DNA of 64,000 nt from Streptomyces sp. NRRL F-2580 (GCF_000720115.1 NZ_JOIR01000006.1:1-64000), one strand, 5' to 3'. Shown: positions 40,642 through 48,816, counted from the stretch's first letter. Made by a program: numbers and translations. The notes: generated by a model not told the origin, from the sequence alone.

Positions 40642-41277
40642 TCAGCGGACGCCCCGGGGCCGGAACTGGACGCTGATGCGGGGCCCGACCGCCCGGACCG
40701 ACTTGGGCACCGCGTGCTCCATGGTGCGCTGGCAGGAGCCGCCCATGACGACGAGGTCGCCGTGGCCCAGGGGCAGCCGCAGCAGGGTGGCTCCGCCGTC
40801 GCGGGGACGGAAGGCGAGATCGCGCGGGTCGCCGACGGAGACGATCGCGACCATGGTGTCCTCGGTCGAGGAGCGGCCCGTTCGGTCCCCGTGCCAGGCG
40901 ACGCTGTCCCGGCCGTCGCGGTAGAGGCACAGGCCGGCGGTGGCGAAGGGTTCGCCGAGCTCGGCGGCGTAGTGACGGGTGAGCGCCTCGCGGGCCTCGG
41001 TGAGCGAGGGGTGCGGCAGGACCTCGCCCTCCCCGTAGAAGGCGAGCAGCCGGGGCACCTCCACCTCGCGCTCGTACATCTGCCGCCGCTCGCCGCGCCA
41101 GGGCACGTCGGCGGCCAGCCGCTCGAAGAGCGCGTCGGCGCCGCTCAGCCAGCCGGGCAGGTGGTCGACCCAGGCCCCGGCGCCGAGCTCGGTGCGCCGT
41201 AGGCCGCCCAAGGGGCCGAGCCGGATCTCGTCACCCTGGTCGAAGAGGGAGCCCTGAAGTCCCTGGACTGCGTGCAT
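40642..41277 (-). CDS. AlkB-like 2-oxoglutarate/Fe(II) dioxygenase
   Basis: A 211-residue protein. The family signature NxYxxGxDxxxWHxD appears as LYRDGRDSVAWHGDRTG (HxD iron ligands). The distal iron His is in RTMEHAVPK and the two 2-oxoglutarate arginines in PRISVQFRPR. GDLVVMGGSCQRT matches the conserved strand before the distal His. It should oxidatively demethylate alkylated DNA or RNA bases. ATG 41275-41277 has GGGAG upstream. It stands alone between DUF1232 (convergent) and an MFS gene on the same strand; no Ada-type regulator is nearby. Confidence 0.92.
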   Translation of the reverse strand: MHAVQGLQGSLFDQGDEIRLGPLGGLRRTELGAGAWVDHLPGWLSGADALFERLAADVPWRGERRQMYEREVEVPRLLAFYGEGEVLPHPSLTEAREALTRHYAAELGEPFATAGLCLYRDGRDSVAWHGDRTGRSSTEDTMVAIVSVGDPRDLAFRPRDGGATLLRLPLGHGDLVVMGGSCQRTMEHAVPKSVRAVGPRISVQFRPRGVR

Positions 41278-41339
41278 GCTCCCAGCCTAACCCCACGAAC
41301 CGAACATGTGCACGAATACACCGACTGGGGCCCGGTGCC

Positions 41340-42575
41340 TCACCGGCCGCCCGCGCGGACGACGTACGGCCGGGTGAGGACGGTGACGGCGACGGAGACC
41401 GCGGCGACGACCGCGATGGCGGCGCCCGGGGCGAGGCACTGGGCCAGGCCGCCGGCGAGCGCGGCGCCGAGGCCCTGCCAGGTCATCCGGCCGGCCGACT
41501 CGACTCCCTGCACCTGGCCGCGCACCGGGTCGGGGGTCAGGTCCAGGAGCTGCTCCTGGAGGGGCAGGGTCGCCGCGAACCCGGCACTGGCGAGGAACAC
41601 CGCGGCCGCGACGACCGGGAGGGGCGGGTGGAACGCGAACAGCAGGAAGGGAACGGCGAGCAGCAGCCGCAGGGCGAAGGCGTGGCGGTGGCGCTGCCCG
41701 GCGGTCAGCAGCCGGCCGACGGCCAGGTCCCCGAGGAGCATGCCGGCCGATCCGGCGGCCAGCAGGGTGCCGGCCTGGCCGGGGGCGTAGGAGATGAACA
41801 GGGCTTCGCAGCCGACGATCAGACCGTTGGGGACCCACAGGTTGAGCAGCAGCGCCCGCCGGGCGGGGTGGGAGAACAACTCGGTGTTCGTCGTCCAGGT
41901 CTGACGCAGTCCGGGGCGGCGGGTGAGCCGGACCGAGCGTTCGCGGACGGTGGCCGCCACCACGACGAGGCCGAGGGCGGTCAGGGCGGCGGCGACGAGG
42001 AAGACCCCGTAGGGGCTCAGGTACGACAGCAGTACGGCGCCGAGGGCGTAGCCGAGGATCGCCGTGCCTCCCGAGGTGATGTTCATGAGCGAACGCGCCG
42101 GCGCGTAGGCGGAGTTCGGCACGATCTCGGCGAGCAGCCCCAATCGGGTGCCGGTCCCCAGGGACTGGAAGAAGCCCAGCATCAGCAGCAGCGCGAACCG
42201 GACGACCAGCGGCAGCCCGGGAACGGCCTGGGCGCAGACGCCGATCAGCGAGGCGGACTGGAGCGCGACGACGGTCCGGCGCGGCCGGTTCCCGTCCGCG
42301 ACCGACATCAGTGTCAGCGCGCCCAGCACGGTGGCGAACGTGGCGCCGTACATGCTCACGGCCGTCAGGAACGGGGAACGGGTCTGCTGGTCGACGAGGG
42401 TGCCGAGGGCGAAGCCCGACAGGGTGCTCGCGGCGACGGTCAGGGTGAAGCCGGCGTAGAGACCGGTGAACTCCCGGTTGCGGAGCAGGTCTCGGTAGCC
42501 GGTGGCGGGCGCGGGGGCCGGCTTCGAGGAAGAAGGGGAAGGAGCGGACGGAGAGGAAGGAAGGGAAGAAGGCAT
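41340..42575 (-). CDS. MFS transporter (EntS/DHA3-like)
   Basis: A 411-residue carrier with about twelve helices. The N-terminus has a Ser/Pro-rich leader, then YRDLLRNREFTGLYAGFTLTV, typical of DHA3/EntS-like exporters. GLLAEIVPNSAYAPARSLMN matches their conserved loop after TM4. The substrate is unknown; relatives export siderophores or macrolides. ATG 42573-42575 has GGAGG upstream followed by an A/T-rich spacer. An extended -10 lies at 42631-42639. It is divergent from the cobalamin riboswitch and cbtBA, but its family does not by itself suggest a metal. Confidence 0.88.
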   Translation of the reverse strand: MPSSLPSSPSAPSPSSSKPAPAPATGYRDLLRNREFTGLYAGFTLTVAASTLSGFALGTLVDQQTRSPFLTAVSMYGATFATVLGALTLMSVADGNRPRRTVVALQSASLIGVCAQAVPGLPLVVRFALLLMLGFFQSLGTGTRLGLLAEIVPNSAYAPARSLMNITSGGTAILGYALGAVLLSYLSPYGVFLVAAALTALGLVVVAATVRERSVRLTRRPGLRQTWTTNTELFSHPARRALLLNLWVPNGLIVGCEALFISYAPGQAGTLLAAGSAGMLLGDLAVGRLLTAGQRHRHAFALRLLLAVPFLLFAFHPPLPVVAAAVFLASAGFAATLPLQEQLLDLTPDPVRGQVQGVESAGRMTWQGLGAALAGGLAQCLAPGAAIAVVAAVSVAVTVLTRPYVVRAGGR

Positions 42576-42630
42576 GAAAAAAGCCTCCGGACGCGTACAC
42601 GGGGCACGCACGCCGAAGGCCAACACCGGG

Positions 42631-42639
42631 ATTCTAGCA
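42631..42639 (-). promoter_or_regulatory. Extended -10 promoter for the MFS gene
   Basis: On the minus strand TGCTAGAAT forms an extended -10 about 56 bp upstream of the MFS start codon. No strong -35 is seen. Confidence 0.4.
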
Positions 42640-42734
42640 GTCTTTTCCGTACCACTCCGTGGACACTGCGGTGCCCGGACCGGGCTCGGGGCGTGATCCT
42701 GCCCGTACCCGCGTGTGATCAGGGACTCACGCAC

Positions 42735-42763
42735 TTGGCCGCAGGCCCGCCACACGGTAGCGT
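42735..42763 (+). promoter_or_regulatory. Housekeeping-type promoter of the cbtBA transcript
   Basis: TTGGCC at 42735-42740 and TAGCGT at 42758-42763 are 17 bp apart, as in HrdB-type Streptomyces promoters. Transcription would begin near 42770, just before the cobalamin riboswitch. Confidence 0.55.
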
Positions 42764-42769
42764 CACCGC

Positions 42770-42910
42770 GACATTTGCACATAGCGACGACGGCGAGACG
42801 GAAGCCCGGTGTGAATCCGGCATGGTCGCGCCACTGTGTGCTGCGGTGACACCCCTTCGGGGGGCGCCGCGGCGAGTCAGACCCGAGGACCGTCGTCCTG
42901 CACCACCGTA
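42770..42910 (+). ncRNA. Cobalamin riboswitch upstream of cbtBA
   Basis: The AdoCbl-riboswitch core is plain: CCGGTGTGAATCCGGC near 42806 followed by GGTCGCGCCACTGTG to about 42838. The B12-box-like AGTCAGACCCGAGGACC follows at about 42875. A CCCCTTCGGGG hairpin lies between them. It sits between a good promoter and cbtB and should lower expression of the cobalt importer when cobalamin is plentiful. B12 riboswitches before cbtAB cobalt transporters are established for actinobacteria and proteobacteria. The exact 5' and 3' ends are estimates. Confidence 0.93.
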
Positions 42911-42941
42911 TGGGACGCGTGTTCCCCGAGGAGGTTCCATC

Positions 42942-43169
42942 ATGGCCGAGGCTGTCGCTTCCGCTGCCGTATCCACCCCCGCCGGCTCCCTGTCGGCTCC
43001 GCTGCCTGTCCGCGCGGTGCTGCCCTGGGCGCTCTTCGTCGGTCTCCTGATGCTCGTCGCCCTGTACTTCGTCGGCGCCGAGCAGGGCGCCACGGCCGTG
43101 TTCGCCGGTGAGGGAGTGCACGAGTGGGTCCACGACGGTCGTCACCTGCTCGGCTTCCCCTGCCACTGA
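42942..43169 (+). CDS. cbtB: Cobalt transporter subunit CbtB
   Basis: A 75-residue membrane protein with one central helix (LPWALFVGLLMLVALYFVGAE). The C-terminal His-rich tail, GVHEWVHDGRHLLGFPCH, carries the HxxxH...H pattern that defines CbtB and probably captures Co2+. It is the first gene after the cobalamin riboswitch, with GAGGAGG upstream of ATG 42942, and 12 bp before cbtA. CbtA and CbtB together form a cobalt uptake system for B12 synthesis. Confidence 0.95.
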   Translation: MAEAVASAAVSTPAGSLSAPLPVRAVLPWALFVGLLMLVALYFVGAEQGATAVFAGEGVHEWVHDGRHLLGFPCH

Positions 43170-43181
43170 GAGGCCACGCAC

Positions 43182-44015
43182 ATGCACGCCTCAACTGTCA
43201 GAGGCCTACTGGTCCGCGGCATGCTCGCGGGCCTGATCGCCGGGCTGTTCGCCTTCGCCGTCGCCTACGTGGTGGGTGAGCCCCCGGTCCGGGGTTCCAT
43301 CGCCGTGGAGGAGGCCCAGGCCGCCCAGGACGCGGCGGGTGCCCCGAGCGCCCACGCCGGGCACGGCGGCGGCGACGCCGCGCCGGCCGAAGCCGCGCAA
43401 GAGGAGGAGGAACTGGTCAGCCGGCCGGTGCAGTCCACCTTCGGCCTGGCGACGGGCGTCCTGGTCTACGGGGTCGCGCTGGGCGGTATCGCCTCGCTCG
43501 CGTTCTCGTTCGCGCTCGGCCGCGTCGGCGGGTTCAGCCCGCGGGCCACGGCGGCGCTCACCGCGGCCGGTGCCTTCGCGACCGTCTACCTGGTGCCGTT
43601 CCTCAAGTACCCGGCCACCCCGCCGGCGGTGGGCAATCCGGACACGATCGGACAGCGCACCACGCTGTTCTTCCTGATGATCCTGCTGAGCGTGCTGCTC
43701 GGCATCGGCGCGATCATCCTCGGGCGACGGCTGGCACCGCGCCTGGGCAACTGGAACGCGACGCTGGCCGCGGGCGGCGCCTTCGTCGTCGCCGCGGCCC
43801 TGGCGTTCGTGTTCCTGCCGGACAACAGCGATGCGGTCCAGCCCGGTTTCCCGGCCGCCCTGCTGTGGGAGTTCCGGGTCGCCTCGCTGGCCGTCCAGTT
43901 GGTCCTGTGGGCGGTGTTCGCCATCGTCTTCGGCGTCCTGGCCCAGCGGCTGCTGGCTGCGCGCGCCGACGGCGCGGAGGCGACGGGCCGGCAGCCGGCG
44001 CCCGCGGTCGGCTGA
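43182..44015 (+). CDS. cbtA: Cobalt transporter subunit CbtA
   Basis: A 277-residue membrane protein with about six helices, starting VRGLLVRGMLAGLIAGLFAFAV. A periplasmic loop holds APSAHAGHGGGD, a histidine motif suited to metal binding. Then come LATGVLVYGVALGGIASLAF and FLKYPATPPAVGNPDTIGQRT, the conserved CbtA loop between TM3 and TM4. It works with CbtB to import cobalt and is under riboswitch control. A perfect 10-bp hairpin follows its stop, ending the operon before the ArsR gene. Confidence 0.95.
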   Translation: MHASTVRGLLVRGMLAGLIAGLFAFAVAYVVGEPPVRGSIAVEEAQAAQDAAGAPSAHAGHGGGDAAPAEAAQEEEELVSRPVQSTFGLATGVLVYGVALGGIASLAFSFALGRVGGFSPRATAALTAAGAFATVYLVPFLKYPATPPAVGNPDTIGQRTTLFFLMILLSVLLGIGAIILGRRLAPRLGNWNATLAAGGAFVVAAALAFVFLPDNSDAVQPGFPAALLWEFRVASLAVQLVLWAVFAIVFGVLAQRLLAARADGAEATGRQPAPAVG

Positions 44016-44035
44016 TCCACCGCACCGCCCGCACA

Positions 44036-44074
44036 ACGGGCCCCGTCACCCCTGCCGGGGGCGGCGGGGCCCGT
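44036..44074 (+). terminator. Hairpin terminator after cbtA
   Basis: ACGGGCCCCG (44036-44045) and CGGGGCCCGT (44065-44074) form a perfect 10-bp stem 21 bp after the cbtA stop, with a G/C-rich 19-base loop. Confidence 0.7.
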
Positions 44075-44106
44075 GGCATTGCGCCGCGGCCCCCTACGAT
44101 GTGCGC

Positions 44107-44457
44107 ATGAGCGCGGGCACGGATCTGGCAGGTGCACAGGTCCCGCAGGAACGGGGTGACCGGCTGGAGGTCGCCGCGTCCGTTCTGGCGCTGCTCGCGG
44201 ACCGCACCCGGCTGGCGCTGATGGAGCGGCTCGCCCGGGGCGAGGCCGATGTCACCACGCTCACCGAGGCGTGCGGGGCGGCCCGGCCCTCGGTCAGCCA
44301 GCACCTCGCCAAACTCCGCCTCGCCGGGCTGGTCACCACCCGCAAGGACGGCCGCCGGGTCGTGTACGCCGTGCGTCACGGGCATCTGCGGCGGCTGGTC
44401 GACGAGGCCCTGAACGCCGCCGACCACCAGCTCGGTTCGCTGCCCCCGCACGACTGA
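44107..44457 (+). CDS. ArsR/SmtB family transcriptional regulator
   Basis: A 116-residue winged-helix repressor. VAASVLALLADRTRLALMERL and TTLTEACGAARPSVSQHLAKLRLAGL give the ArsR HTH, and VTTRKDGRRVVYAVRHGHLRRLV the wing and start of helix 5. The helix-5 region has HGH and a later DH (ALNAADHQ), residues suited to a Zn/Ni/Co site, although the spacing is not the classic D-x-H-x10-H-x2-H. A single Cys lies in helix 3 (EACG). It lies between cbtA and a His-tailed MFS gene, 59 bp upstream of the latter, so a metal-responsive repressor of that MFS gene is likely. Confidence 0.9.
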   Translation: MSAGTDLAGAQVPQERGDRLEVAASVLALLADRTRLALMERLARGEADVTTLTEACGAARPSVSQHLAKLRLAGLVTTRKDGRRVVYAVRHGHLRRLVDEALNAADHQLGSLPPHD

Positions 44458-44516
44458 CCACGGCGAGCGGCCGGGCTCCTGCCCGTAAGGCGGCCAATAG
44501 GTGCACAGGTACGCAC

Positions 44517-45908
44517 ATGTTGGCTACGCTGACGTGGAGTCATCGACCCGCCGACCGGACGGGGCCGCCCGTGCTGTCCGTACTGCGCAACGGCACCTAT
44601 CGCCGCCTGTTCACCGCCCAGGTCATCGCCCTGGTCGGGACCGGTCTCGCCACGGTCGCGCTGAGCCTGCTCGCCTACGACCTCGCGGGCTCCGACGCCT
44701 CGGCGGTCCTCGGTACCGCGCTGGCGATCAAGATGATCGCGTACGTCGGCATCGCCCCGCTGATCGGAGCGGTCGCCGGCCGGATCCCCCGCCGCACCTT
44801 CATGGCGACGACGGACCTCACCCGCGCCGGCGCGGCCTCGGCCCTTCCGTTCGTCACCGAGGTCTGGCAGATCCACCTGCTGATCTTCCTGCTCCAGGCG
44901 GCGTCGGCGGCCTTCACCCCGACCTTCCAGGCCACCGTCCCCGAGGTCCTGCCCGCCGAACGCGACTACACCCGGGCCCTGTCGATGACCCGGCTCGCCT
45001 ACGACCTGGAGAGCCTCTTCAGTCCGGTACTGGCCGCGGCCCTGCTGACCCTGGTCTCCTACGGCTGGCTGTTCGCCGGCACCGTCCTCGGCTTCCTCGG
45101 CTCGGCCGCGCTCGTCGTCGCCACCGCGCTCCCCCGGCCGGCTCCGGTCGAACGGACCGGCGGCGTCCGCACCCGGGCCGGTTTCGGCATCCGCCTCTTC
45201 CGGGCCACTCCCCGACTGCGCGCCCTGCTCGCCCTCGACCTGGCCGTCGCGGCCGCCGGAGCCCTCGTCTTCGTCGGCACCGTGAGCCTGGTCCGCGGCC
45301 ACTTCGGGCGCCCGGCGGGCGCCGTCTCGCTCGCCCTGGGCGCGTACGGCGCCGGATCGATCCTGACCGCGCTGGTCCTGCCGCGCCTCCTGCAACGCGC
45401 CACCGACCGTACGGTGATGCTCCGCGCCGCCTTCGCCCTCCCGGCGCTCCTGGCCGCCGCGGCGGCCGTCACCTCGACCGCCCCGGGCTCCTGGTCCTGG
45501 CTCGCGCTCCTCGTGGTCTGGGCCGCGCTCGGCGCCGCCTGCTCCGCGGTCCTGACCCCGGCGGGCCGCCTGGTCCGCCGCTCCACCGCCGACGCGGACC
45601 TGCCCGCCGCCTTCGCCGCCCGGTTCTCCCTCTCCCACGGCTGCTGGCTGCTCACCTACCCGCTGGCCGGGTGGCTCGGCGCGGGGGCGGGCCTGCCGCT
45701 GACCGCCGTGGTCCTCGGGGCCGTCGCCCTCGGGTCCACCGCGGCCGCGGCCGCGACCTGGCCCGCCCGTGACCCGTACCGCCTGGAACACGTCCACCCG
45801 GACCTGCCGCCCGGCCACCCGCACCTGGCCGACGCCCACCCGTCCGGCACCGGCTGGCGCCACGACCACCACTACGTCATCGACCGCCACCACCCCCACT
45901 GGCCCTGA
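44517..45908 (+). CDS. MFS transporter with histidine-rich C-terminal tail
   Basis: About 463 residues and twelve helices of a DHA3-like carrier (LFTAQVIALVGTGLATVALS, AGRIPRRTFMATTDLTRAG). After the last helix comes a cytoplasmic tail of about 45 residues with eleven or so histidines (LEHVHPDLPPGHPHLADAHP, then WRHDHHYVIDRHHPHWP). Such tails are seen in nickel, cobalt and zinc transporters. With the ArsR gene 59 bp upstream and cbtBA before that, I infer a metal (Ni/Co) exporter. ATG 44517 gives a complete frame; GTG 44571 is an alternative nearer to the first helix. Confidence 0.88.
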   Translation: MLATLTWSHRPADRTGPPVLSVLRNGTYRRLFTAQVIALVGTGLATVALSLLAYDLAGSDASAVLGTALAIKMIAYVGIAPLIGAVAGRIPRRTFMATTDLTRAGAASALPFVTEVWQIHLLIFLLQAASAAFTPTFQATVPEVLPAERDYTRALSMTRLAYDLESLFSPVLAAALLTLVSYGWLFAGTVLGFLGSAALVVATALPRPAPVERTGGVRTRAGFGIRLFRATPRLRALLALDLAVAAAGALVFVGTVSLVRGHFGRPAGAVSLALGAYGAGSILTALVLPRLLQRATDRTVMLRAAFALPALLAAAAAVTSTAPGSWSWLALLVVWAALGAACSAVLTPAGRLVRRSTADADLPAAFAARFSLSHGCWLLTYPLAGWLGAGAGLPLTAVVLGAVALGSTAAAAATWPARDPYRLEHVHPDLPPGHPHLADAHPSGTGWRHDHHYVIDRHHPHWP

Positions 45909-45932
45909 CCCGGCCCCGAGGCGGGGCGGGTC
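45907..45932. terminator. Bidirectional terminator hairpin
   Basis: GACCC with GCCCCG pairs with CGGGGC and GGGTC across an AGG loop with one bulged G. It overlaps the stop codons of the convergent MFS (45908) and hydrolase (45931) genes. Confidence 0.65.
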
Positions 45933-46761
45933 ACCGGTTCAGGAATGCCGTGGTCGTCGCCACGAAGCGGTCGGCGTCGTCGAGCCAGGGGTAGTGGCCC
46001 GCTCCGGGCTGCACGACGAGGGTGGCGCCGGGGAACAGCTCCGCGAACTCGGTCACCGTCCGGGGTGGACTGTTCAGGTCGAACTCGCCGACGACCAGCA
46101 GTACGGGGGCCTCGAAGGCCGCGAGCGCGGCGCGGGTGCTCTCCGGGTCGAAGGCGCCCTCGGCGGCGAAGAGGGCGACGGCCTCGCCGTTGGCGGGCCG
46201 GCCGGCCGCGTGGTGCTGCCGCGCCGCGGCGTCCCACCGGCCGCAGAAGAAGGGCGCGACGGCCTCCCAGTCGCTTCCGGTGCCCTGGGCTATCGCCTCC
46301 AGAGCGGCGAAGGCGGCCGGGAACCACGGCTCGTCGCTCCGGAGCAGCGCGAGTTCGCGGCGCGTCTCCCCGGTGACGGCGATGCCCACGGCCCGGGCGC
46401 CGGGGCCGATCAGGGCGAGCCTGGCGACCTTCTCCGGGTGTCGGGCGGCGTACTGCGCCGCGAGGTTCGCGCCGCCGGAGTGGGCCAGCAGGTCGATCCG
46501 GGAGAGCCCGAGGTGTGCGCGTAGCGCCTCGACGTCGCCGACCAGGCGGTCGCAGCGGTAGGAGGCGGGGTCCTCGGGTACCGCGGACCGGCCGGTGCCG
46601 CGAAGGTCCAGGGTGATGAGTCGGCGGTGCGCGGACAGGCCACCGAGGTCGCCGAGGTAGCGGGAGTCCGAGGGACCCCCCGGAAGGCAGACGAGTGGTT
46701 CGCCGTCGCCGGTCACGCGGTAGGCGAGCCGGGTTCCGTCGGGCGCGGAGAAGGTGGGCAT
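45931..46761 (-). CDS. Alpha/beta hydrolase (proline-iminopeptidase-like)
   Basis: A 276-residue hydrolase. The oxyanion region is PLVCLPGGPSDSRYLGDLGG (GGP as in prolyl aminopeptidases), the nucleophile elbow is DLLAHSGGANLAAQYAARHP, the Asp lies in VVGEFDLNSP and the His in GAGHYPWLDD. It may be a peptidase or esterase. ATG 46759-46761 is preferred with GGAG upstream. It is divergent from an HTH gene, and an extended palindrome covers their shared promoter. Confidence 0.9.
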   Translation of the reverse strand: MPTFSAPDGTRLAYRVTGDGEPLVCLPGGPSDSRYLGDLGGLSAHRRLITLDLRGTGRSAVPEDPASYRCDRLVGDVEALRAHLGLSRIDLLAHSGGANLAAQYAARHPEKVARLALIGPGARAVGIAVTGETRRELALLRSDEPWFPAAFAALEAIAQGTGSDWEAVAPFFCGRWDAAARQHHAAGRPANGEAVALFAAEGAFDPESTRAALAAFEAPVLLVVGEFDLNSPPRTVTEFAELFPGATLVVQPGAGHYPWLDDADRFVATTTAFLNR

Positions 46762-46780
46762 GCTCCGGATCCTGCCAGCC

Positions 46781-46806
46781 ATAACCAGGTTGTACAACCT
46801 GATTAT
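46781..46806. promoter_or_regulatory. Extended palindrome between hydrolase and HTH gene
   Basis: CAGGTTGTACAACCTG is a perfect 16-bp palindrome (46786-46801), flanked by ATAA and TTAT so that symmetry continues over 26 bp with one mismatched pair. It lies midway between two divergent genes, 19 bp from the hydrolase start. Confidence 0.8.
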
Positions 46807-46838
46807 GGCGACGCGGCGCACGGGTGTATAACCGAGGC

Positions 46839-47471
46839 ATGACAGGGGAAGAGGACACGCACCACCGCCCCGGGGCACTGACCGAGGAGCAGGCCGGGCG
46901 GATGTTCGCCGGCATGAACGAGGTCATCCGCGCCGGAGAGGAGATGCGGCAGCTGCGCACCGAGATGATCGGGGTGCTGGCCGGATGGGGCTGGACCCAG
47001 GACCGGATCGCCCGGCTCGCCGACATGAGCCAGCCCGCCGTGTCCAAGCAGGCCGCGAAGCACAGGACGGAGGGGCCGCCGGCGCCGATGGGGCTCGCCC
47101 TCGACCAGTACGACGCGCCCTGGCTCGAAGGGCGTCTGTGGGGCCTCGCGGAGGAGATCTCCGAGACCTTCGGCGAGACGGCCCGATGCGCCCGGCACGT
47201 CGACGCCATCGCCCGGGGGCGGAAGCGCTTCACGCCCGGGAACGTCGACGCGCTGCGCCGCCTGGTCGAAGAGGACCTGAGGCTGCACCGGGCGGAACTG
47301 CCCGCCGGCTACCGGAGCGCGTACGACGAGATCAGCCGCGGCCTCGACGTCCCGCCGAAGGCCACCACCGCCACCACCGCCCCCGCCACCGCGTCGGCGT
47401 CCGTACGGCGCGCCCTCGCCCACCGCATCCAGCGCGACCACCTCGGTCCGCGCGAGCCGGACGTGAACTAG
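46839..47471 (+). CDS. Helix-turn-helix DNA-binding protein
   Basis: A 210-residue protein. An N-terminal helix (TEEQAGRMFAGMNEVIRAGE) precedes a clear HTH, GWTQDRIARLADMSQPAVSKQ, like sigma-region-4 or KorB-type helices. The rest (FGETARCARHVDAIARGRKRF, then a Lys/Thr/Ala-rich tail) is unfamiliar. It is probably an autoregulated repressor of the divergent hydrolase through the palindrome at 46781-46806. ATG 46839 has GAGG upstream. Its stop codon shares the palindromic CTAG (47468-47471) with the stop of the convergent DM13 gene. Confidence 0.8.
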   Translation: MTGEEDTHHRPGALTEEQAGRMFAGMNEVIRAGEEMRQLRTEMIGVLAGWGWTQDRIARLADMSQPAVSKQAAKHRTEGPPAPMGLALDQYDAPWLEGRLWGLAEEISETFGETARCARHVDAIARGRKRFTPGNVDALRRLVEEDLRLHRAELPAGYRSAYDEISRGLDVPPKATTATTAPATASASVRRALAHRIQRDHLGPREPDVN

Positions 47472-48094
47472 ACCGGCTTGAGGGTGGCCGCGCCGAAGGA
47501 GACGTCGAAGCGGTCGCACCAGATGGCGAGGCTGGTGTAGTCGGCCAGGTTCACCCCGGTCGGCACGGGGTAATTCTGGTCGCCCTTGTTGCCCTTGAGG
47601 GCGCCGAGGCTGACGTGCTTGCCGTCATCGAAGACGTGCCAGCCGTCGACGCCCTCGATGACGGGCGCGTCGGTCAGCCAGACCTTCAGGGCGGGGCCGT
47701 TGCTCGTGTCCAGGTTCTCCACGCGCAGGACGTGGGAGCCGTCGGCGAGGCGGAGGAGCTTGACGGTGCCGGTGGTGGCGTGCTCGTGGCTGATCAGGCT
47801 GCCTTCGGCCACCGTGCGCGGCGCCGCGGGCGGGTTCGCCGACGCGGCGGGGTTCGGGGCGGCCGAGACGGACGGGGCGGCCTCGTGGACCGACTCCTCC
47901 ACCCACAGCTTCCACGGCTCGAACCAGTACAGGCCGAAGGCCAGTCCGGCCGCCGCCACCGCCGCGCCGCCGATCAGCAGCGGCCTGCGCCGCCGTCCCT
48001 GCTCACGTACCACGCCCGGTCCTCCGTCATGCCGCTGTGCACTGCCGCCCGTTGCGGGTCGGCGCCCGGAGGCGGTCCCGCCCGGCGCGGTCAT
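47468..48094 (-). CDS. Membrane-anchored DM13 domain protein
   Basis: A 208-residue protein. A basic cytoplasmic segment (REQGRRRRPLLIGG) leads into one transmembrane helix, then a Pro/Ala linker and a DM13 domain at about residues 100-205. The DM13 domain has GSLISHEHATTGTVKLLRLA, LRVENLDTSNGPALKVWLTD and YTSLAIWCDRFDVSFGAATL, with the conserved cysteine in WCDRF. DM13 domains are proposed redox or electron-transfer modules at the cell surface. ATG 48092-48094 with AGGGGCG upstream. It follows the GNAT gene on the same strand after 34 bp and may be co-transcribed. Confidence 0.85.
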   Translation of the reverse strand: MTAPGGTASGRRPATGGSAQRHDGGPGVVREQGRRRRPLLIGGAAVAAAGLAFGLYWFEPWKLWVEESVHEAAPSVSAAPNPAASANPPAAPRTVAEGSLISHEHATTGTVKLLRLADGSHVLRVENLDTSNGPALKVWLTDAPVIEGVDGWHVFDDGKHVSLGALKGNKGDQNYPVPTGVNLADYTSLAIWCDRFDVSFGAATLKPV

Positions 48095-48128
48095 CAAACC
48101 ACGCCCCTGCCGGGCGGGGCGAAGTCGG

Positions 48129-48722
48129 TCAGAGCTCCCAGGACCGCGGGCGCGCCAGCGCCTCCCACTCCGCACGGAGCAGGGAGAGGACGGCGACGTC
48201 GAGGCGGCGCCCCCGGTGCAGACAGGCCGAGCGCCGCACTCCCTCCTGGACGAACCCCGCTTTGGCCAGGACGCTCAGCGCGGCCGTGTTGCCGGTGTGG
48301 GTGACGGCCTGGACGCGCTGCATGGGCAGTTCGCCGAAGGCGAGATCGGCCAGTGCGTCCACGGCATCGGCCCCGAGGCTCCGGCCCCGGTACTGCGGGT
48401 CCATCACCAGATGGATCTCCGCCGTGCCGTCGACCATGTCCTGGTCGACCAGGGCGATGTGGCCGATCGGCGTGCCGTCCGGGAGCAGGATCAGGAAGTC
48501 GTCCCGGTCGTGTTCGTCCCGGTCCCGCTCCAGGCGCTCACGGAGCGAGGTCAGGGAGCGCGGCCAGAAGCCGATCTCGAACGCGGCCACGGGGTCGGAC
48601 CGCCAGGCGTGCATCAGCTCGGCGTCCTCGGCGTCGAGCGGTGCGAAGCCGACCGTCCGGCCCCGCCAGCACAGCACGCGGTCGGTCGTCAGGGGCGCGT
48701 CGTCCAACTCGTTCTCGGTCAC
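48129..48722 (-). CDS. GNAT N-acetyltransferase (RimJ/RimL type)
   Basis: A 197-residue acetyltransferase. LILLPDGTPIGHIALVDQDM, IHLVMDPQYRGRSLGADAVDAL (the acetyl-CoA loop, R-G-R-S-L-G-A), LPMQRVQAVTHTGNTAALSV and LAKAGFVQEGVRRSACL are the four GNAT motifs in order. Relatives acetylate ribosomal-protein N-termini, antibiotics or amino acids; the substrate cannot be assigned. ATG at 48720-48722. It lies upstream of the DM13 gene on the same strand. Confidence 0.92.
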   Translation of the reverse strand: MTENELDDAPLTTDRVLCWRGRTVGFAPLDAEDAELMHAWRSDPVAAFEIGFWPRSLTSLRERLERDRDEHDRDDFLILLPDGTPIGHIALVDQDMVDGTAEIHLVMDPQYRGRSLGADAVDALADLAFGELPMQRVQAVTHTGNTAALSVLAKAGFVQEGVRRSACLHRGRRLDVAVLSLLRAEWEALARPRSWEL

Positions 48723-48816
48723 GGGCGGATGCTACGGGCGGCCGGAAGGAGACGGCGAACGAATTACGCCGCCGCTCACGCCGCACACGTGACCCCGCAT
48801 CCGAAACGGCGGGAAA

